This document shows positions 60,214-64,000 of a stretch of 64,000 nucleotides of DNA, piece after piece. Under the pieces are notes generated by a model. That model was given only the letters and a program-made list of their open reading frames with translations, ran no database searches and was not told the origin of the DNA. Each line of letters begins with the position of its first letter. Within the stretch, counting starts at the first letter, position 1. Made by a program: the position numbers and the translations under genes. This DNA is from Peribacillus sp044761985 (lineage in GTDB: Bacteria; Bacillota; Bacilli; Bacillales; DSM-1321): the NCBI RefSeq assembly GCF_044761985.1, contig NZ_JBIWDK010000001.1, positions 124,001 to 188,000 on the forward strand, read 5' to 3'.

Positions 60214-60218
60214 GAAGT

Positions 60219-61076
60219 CTATAATTTTTGCCTTAGCAAATATGGGGTGCCGTCTTTACCGGAAAATAAGACGAGGACTTCCCTTTTATCTTTGGCTACT
60301 AACAATAGGGGGATGGTGCTGCCTTGTGGACTCAAGGTGGTCCCGTCCTCTTTTTTTATGCTTATTACATAATTTTTATAAAGGCCTTCCCAAAGTTTAC
60401 CGACAATTTCTTCCCGCTGGAATGAAGGAAAACTTGAAAGCCACTGATTTTTTCTGGCCGGTAAATCGGTTAGAGAAATCACTTTATATTGATTTGGGTC
60501 AATATCAAAGTGTTCTTCGGCTTTTTGTAAACTATTTTGGGTAATATTCTTGGTTACACTGTCCAGGACATGTTTCCACTCCTTCTGTTCCTCGGAAAGG
60601 GGATTATGGAAAGATTGAAAATCAGGTGTAGATATGGCATATAGTTTTTCTTTACTTAATTGTTGTGCGCTTGTGAAAATGGTATCAGAAGGGTGTAACT
60701 CGGCATAATGAAAGGTTATCGCATCATAACGCCCACTTTCTTTTTCCTTGAATTTGTCTGACTGTGAGAGCTCTTGTCGATTTTGTTTCCAGTTTTTTAA
60801 CGTGCCTTCTAGTTTCCCATTCTTGTAAAGGAGTGAAACGTCCTGACGCAAATAGGCTGTCTGATCCAATGAGGAGTGAACTTTCCATGTAAGGGAATAG
60901 GCGTCCTTTCCTGTTTCTTTCGCTACCAAATGAGTAGAAGCATGTTCAAATTGGAGGGAAGAGTCAATTGGGAAATAAATGATCGTTTCCTCTACCTGGT
61001 GTGTGTCCGAAAAATATAGGATAATAAAGATGGCAGCTACCATTAAAAAAACGGTATACTTCAATTGTAGTTTCAT
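60219..61076 (-). CDS. membrane-anchored protein of unknown function, convergent with gluP
   Basis: Not recognised. The 285-aa protein has one N-terminal membrane segment (YTVFLMVAAIFIILYF, about residues 7-22) and a large extracytoplasmic part of about 260 residues with no cysteines, rich in Ser/Gln/Lys. ATG is preceded by GGAGGCG; a longer opening lacks a good SD. The 3' ends of gluP and this gene are only five bases apart, with no separating terminator. Confidence 0.68.
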   Translation of the reverse strand: MKLQLKYTVFLMVAAIFIILYFSDTHQVEETIIYFPIDSSLQFEHASTHLVAKETGKDAYSLTWKVHSSLDQTAYLRQDVSLLYKNGKLEGTLKNWKQNRQELSQSDKFKEKESGRYDAITFHYAELHPSDTIFTSAQQLSKEKLYAISTPDFQSFHNPLSEEQKEWKHVLDSVTKNITQNSLQKAEEHFDIDPNQYKVISLTDLPARKNQWLSSFPSFQREEIVGKLWEGLYKNYVISIKKEDGTTLSPQGSTIPLLLVAKDKREVLVLFSGKDGTPYLLRQKL

Positions 61077-61272
61077 TTGTCGCCTCCGTTTTTGGCTGTA
61101 TGCTATAAACAAGTTCATTTAAAAGAAAAATGAATAAACGGAATGCTAGATGGAAATACCCACTGTTTCATCATATGAATGGTGCGGGACAAGAAGTACT
61201 GAAAAATAACATTAGAGGATTCACATGGCAAATTGATTATGCTGTATGGAGAAAATAGTAAAGAGGTTTAAT

Positions 61273-61485
61273 ATGAAAACATACTATGATTTACAACAAT
61301 ACTTGAAAAAGTTTGGGACATTCATTTATTTCGGTGATCGTGTGGCTGAGTTGGAAATGATGGAATCTGAAATCAGGGAAATCCATCAAATGCAAATGAT
61401 GGACACGAAGGATTACCAGATGGCGATACTCTTGATTAGGCAGCAATTGGCTATTGAAAGAGAAAAAAATGATAAAAAAAGGTGA
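61273..61485 (+). CDS. yqgQ: DUF910 protein YqgQ
   Basis: Small helical protein, 70 aa, starting MKTYYDLQQYLKKFGTFIYFGDR, a good match to the YqgQ family (PF06014). Function is not known; always next to glcK. ATG with SD AAGAGG was chosen over an upstream ATG at 61246. The gene ends four bases before the glcK ATG. Confidence 0.9.
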   Translation: MKTYYDLQQYLKKFGTFIYFGDRVAELEMMESEIREIHQMQMMDTKDYQMAILLIRQQLAIEREKNDKKR

Positions 61486-61489
61486 TACG

Positions 61490-62461
61490 ATGGAAAAGGT
61501 GCTGTTAGGGGTTGACTTGGGCGGAACCACAACCAAGCTTGCCTTAATCAATGTTTACGGAGAGATTATTCATAAGTGGGAAATTGCGACTGACATTTCC
61601 GAAAATGGAAAGAACATCACCATGAATATTGCAAAGGCGATTGATGCAAAGCTGGAGGAACTCAATGAACCGAAAAGTAAAATGCTAGGTATCGGAATGG
61701 GTGCCCCGGGCCCCGTCAACTTTACCAACGGATCCATTTATGAAGCGGTCAATCTCGGTTGGAAAGACTATCCATTGAAGGATTTATTGGAAGTGGAGAC
61801 ATCTCTTCCGGCCGTGATCGACAATGATGCTAATATGGCGGCATTGGGCGAGATGTGGAAAGGCGCTGGAGAAGGAGCTAAAGACCTTGTGTGTGTAACG
61901 CTTGGAACAGGGGTAGGCGGAGGGGTCATCCATAATGGCAAAATCGTACATGGTATAAGCGGAGCAGCTGGGGAAATTGGTCATATGACCGTCGTTACAG
62001 AAGGAGGGGCTCCCTGTAACTGTGGCAAGGTTGGCTGCTTGGAAACGGTTGCTTCGGCAACTGGAATTGTCCGACTTGCATCAGAAGCATTGGGAATGGC
62101 GGGCGAACCCTCTCTGCTACAAGAAAGAATACAAGAGGGAAATCCGCTATCCTCCAAATTGCTTTTTCAATGCGCACTAGCAGGAGATTCTTTGTCTAAA
62201 TCTGTGGTGGACCGTGTGGGCAATTATTTAGGACTGGCATTATCTCATGTTGGCAATGTCATGAATCCTGAAAAAATCGTTATCGGCGGAGGGGTTTCTA
62301 ATGCTGGAGATATACTCCTGGAACCAGTCCGTAAGGCATTTGAACTTTATTCTTTTAAACGAGTTCGCAAATCGACAAAAATCCATCTAGCAACCCTTGG
62401 AAATGATGCCGGGGTCATAGGGGCTGCCTGGCTTATTAAAAATCGGTTAAATCCATCATGA
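61490..62461 (+). CDS. glcK: glucokinase (ROK family)
   Basis: Phosphorylates glucose with ATP. The 323-aa ROK protein has the phosphate loop VDLGGTTTK, the sugar-binding region GAAGEIGH, and the zinc site CNCGKVGCLE. The ATG (MEKVLLG) was chosen with SD AAAAGGTGA; a longer opening overlaps yqgQ. Co-transcribed with yqgQ. Confidence 0.96.
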   Translation: MEKVLLGVDLGGTTTKLALINVYGEIIHKWEIATDISENGKNITMNIAKAIDAKLEELNEPKSKMLGIGMGAPGPVNFTNGSIYEAVNLGWKDYPLKDLLEVETSLPAVIDNDANMAALGEMWKGAGEGAKDLVCVTLGTGVGGGVIHNGKIVHGISGAAGEIGHMTVVTEGGAPCNCGKVGCLETVASATGIVRLASEALGMAGEPSLLQERIQEGNPLSSKLLFQCALAGDSLSKSVVDRVGNYLGLALSHVGNVMNPEKIVIGGGVSNAGDILLEPVRKAFELYSFKRVRKSTKIHLATLGNDAGVIGAAWLIKNRLNPS

Positions 62462-62617
62462 TCTTACTTGTAATGATTCAACCGATTATATAGGCATGGG
62501 TGGATGATGAATAGATGGAATATTGCAAAAGAAGTGACGGGAACTGAATGTAGGTATTGTTTGGCTCGGTCAATGTCCATGGAAAAGAAAGGGTCCTTTA
62601 AAAGAGGAGGTTCTTAC

Positions 62618-62641
62618 ATGTTTCCCTTTTTCATTTCATAA
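62618..62641 (+). CDS. possible 7-residue leader peptide upstream of yqgT
   Basis: ATG-led mini-ORF encoding MFPFFIS, behind a perfect SD (AGAGGAGG, 62603-62610) at 7-base spacing. It ends 30 bases before the yqgT start. Three Phe among seven residues. It could be a leader peptide or chance; no attenuator is evident. Confidence 0.2.
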   Translation: MFPFFIS

Positions 62642-62671
62642 ATATTAAGGAATGAAAGGGGACGATAGTGG

Positions 62672-63835
62672 ATGATAATCATAAGTAGGAATGGTGACAG
62701 TTTGGACTATTACAGTAAACTGTTTCAAATCCCACAGGTGTTGGTGGAGGAGGCTAACAGAGATATCCAAGGCATTCTGCAGGAAGGACTTTATGTGAAC
62801 ATACCGGGGTTTATTCTTCAGAAGGAGTCAAGGAACGATTTTGATCTGGTGACAATCTCCAAACACTATCATTTGCCGCTGGATGCATTGATCCTGGTTA
62901 ATCAGTCAAACCAAGGACCTTTTTCAGTACCCGTTCGAATCATGGGCCCTCTACTTAATCCGGTCAAGTTCTATGATTATCAGTCACTTCTGGATGATTT
63001 GGAGGCTTTAACCGTACATTATCCATTTATCAAGGTGGAGTCGATTGGAAAGAGTGTGTTAGGCAAAGAGCTGTTGGAAGTAAGAATCGGCCAAGGTGAA
63101 AAAGTCATCCATTTTAATGGTTCATTTCATGCAAATGAATGGATCACCTCGGCCATTTTAATGAAATGGCTTAATGATTTGCTTCTCGCCCTAAGCAACG
63201 ATGATTGCATATGCGGCATAGCGTGTTTGCCTTTTTTTCAGGAAGTGACCATTTCGGTCGTTCCTATGGTCAACCCTGATGGCGTAGACCTTGTACTTAA
63301 GGGGGAGGAAGCGGCGGAGGGGTGCGTAGATGTGCTCGAAATGAATAATGGCAACCCTGCTTTTTATGCCTGGAAGGCCAATATACGCGGGGTTGATTTG
63401 AATAATCAATACCCTGCCAAGTGGGAGATAGAAAAACAAAGAAAAGTACCACAGGCACCTGCACCGAGGGATTTTCCCGGTGAGGTGTGTTTGTCGGAGC
63501 CGGAAGCAATTGCCATGAAAGAATTGGCAGAGAAGCGGAACTTTTGCAGAGTCTTGGCACTCCATACGCAAGGTAAAGAGTTTTACTGGGGGTATGAAGG
63601 ATGGGAGCCTAAGCAAAGTGAGGAAATCGCTAAAGAGTTTGAAGCGAGAAGCGGGTACCGTGCCGTTCAATATGTTGATAGTCATGCAGGCTATAAAGAT
63701 TGGTTCATTCAAGAATTCAGGAAAGAGGCCTATACAATAGAGTTGGGCAAGGGGATCAACCCACTTCCTTTATCCCAGTTTCCTTCTATATATGGAGAAT
63801 CTGTGCATATTTTAATGGCGGCATTATATATGTGA
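62672..63835 (+). CDS. yqgT: gamma-D-glutamyl-L-diamino acid endopeptidase (LysM-M14, YqgT-like)
   Basis: Predicted peptidoglycan-peptide hydrolase. Residues 1-100 have two LysM-like repeats (GDSLDYYSKLFQIP, VTISKHYHLPLDALILVNQ). Residues about 110-387 are an M14 zinc carboxypeptidase: HANEW (His and Glu ligands), PMVNPDGVDLV, DLNNQYP, LHTQGKEFYWG (third zinc His) and YTIELGKG (catalytic Glu). ATG follows SD AAAGGGGA. Cytoplasmic in appearance, since no signal peptide is visible, so it may recycle wall peptides. Confidence 0.92.
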   Translation: MIIISRNGDSLDYYSKLFQIPQVLVEEANRDIQGILQEGLYVNIPGFILQKESRNDFDLVTISKHYHLPLDALILVNQSNQGPFSVPVRIMGPLLNPVKFYDYQSLLDDLEALTVHYPFIKVESIGKSVLGKELLEVRIGQGEKVIHFNGSFHANEWITSAILMKWLNDLLLALSNDDCICGIACLPFFQEVTISVVPMVNPDGVDLVLKGEEAAEGCVDVLEMNNGNPAFYAWKANIRGVDLNNQYPAKWEIEKQRKVPQAPAPRDFPGEVCLSEPEAIAMKELAEKRNFCRVLALHTQGKEFYWGYEGWEPKQSEEIAKEFEARSGYRAVQYVDSHAGYKDWFIQEFRKEAYTIELGKGINPLPLSQFPSIYGESVHILMAALYM

Positions 63836-64000
63836 CCATGATTTTTGTCGGAATATACTTCCAAATAAATATAAGGTGATTAATCGCCACATTTCTTCTT
63901 TTTTACTTTATAATGAAGAACATAAGAGGTTCATTTGTAATCTCTTACTCTTTCTAATGTCTTGCTCACACATATGCCAGGCGTTTAGTTTCAAAGGAAG
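63836..64000 (+). other. non-coding end of the window
   Basis: AT-rich; a -10-like TATAAT (63909-63914) has no good -35. No ORF, RNA or hairpin of note. Confidence 0.4.

Noticed and set aside
1..64000. Prophage, insertion sequence, CRISPR, toxin-antitoxin, defence or biosynthetic cluster
   Set aside because: None seen. Gene order follows the B. subtilis yqe-yqf-yqg segment throughout, and all but a few genes belong to known housekeeping families.

Overview
The window is chromosomal core sequence from a low-to-moderate-GC, endospore-forming Firmicute of the Bacillaceae. Supporting evidence: purine-rich Shine-Dalgarno (SD) sequences of the AAGGAGG type before almost every gene, frequent TTG and GTG starts, sporulation proteins (YqfC, YqfD), a glyQS T-box, an ECF SigW-type promoter, and gene order that follows the yqe-yqf-yqg segment of Bacillus subtilis (hrcA to yqgT) nearly gene for gene. 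The sequence reads like a Bacillus or Peribacillus relative; the species cannot be fixed by eye.

Layout. 1-8.2 kb: heat-shock operon hrcA-grpE-dnaK-dnaJ, then prmA, rsmE and mtaB (ribosome and tRNA modification). 8.4-10 kb: deoC and a convergent Na/Pi transporter. 10.2-14 kb: rpsU-yqeY, then the NfeD-protease/flotillin operon behind a textbook SigW promoter. 14.1-22.1 kb: yqfC-yqfD-phoH, then pgpH-ybeY-dgkA-cdd-era-yqzL-recO. 22.1-27 kb: T-box-controlled glyQ-glyS, then ccpN-yqfL. 27.5-31 kb: the yqxD-dnaG-sigA macromolecular-synthesis operon. 31.2-38.8 kb: a membrane protein, cccA, trmK-yqfO, ispH, a YqfQ/VrrA-like protein, and cshB-nfo, with a structured repeat in front of cshB. 38.9-44.4 kb: yqfT, the zinc-uptake genes znuC-znuB-zur, yqfW, a DUF4190 protein, ispG and a LysM protein. 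44.7-50.7 kb: DUF1189, DUF456, sodA, an MFS transporter and pbpA. 50.8-55.3 kb: the pstSCAB-phoU operon behind six Pho-box hexamers at about 11-bp spacing. 55.4-63.8 kb: a two-gene membrane cluster, an unrecognised gene, rpmG, yqgN, yqgO, rhomboid gluP, an unrecognised membrane-anchored gene, yqgQ-glcK and yqgT.

The genes serve protein folding, translation, cell-envelope assembly, DNA repair, metal and phosphate homeostasis, and central-carbon regulation. I see no prophage, insertion sequence, CRISPR array, toxin-antitoxin, secondary-metabolite or defence cluster, and I do not claim a new multi-gene system. What deserves a second look is mostly regulatory DNA: a pair of perfect Spo0A-type boxes between divergent uncharacterised genes, a folded repeat element upstream of cshB, and two places (yqfC, yqgO) where a terminator-like hairpin holds the downstream ribosome-binding site and ends directly at the start codon. 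Other items are a hairpin attenuator before rsmE and a few conserved but unexplained genes.
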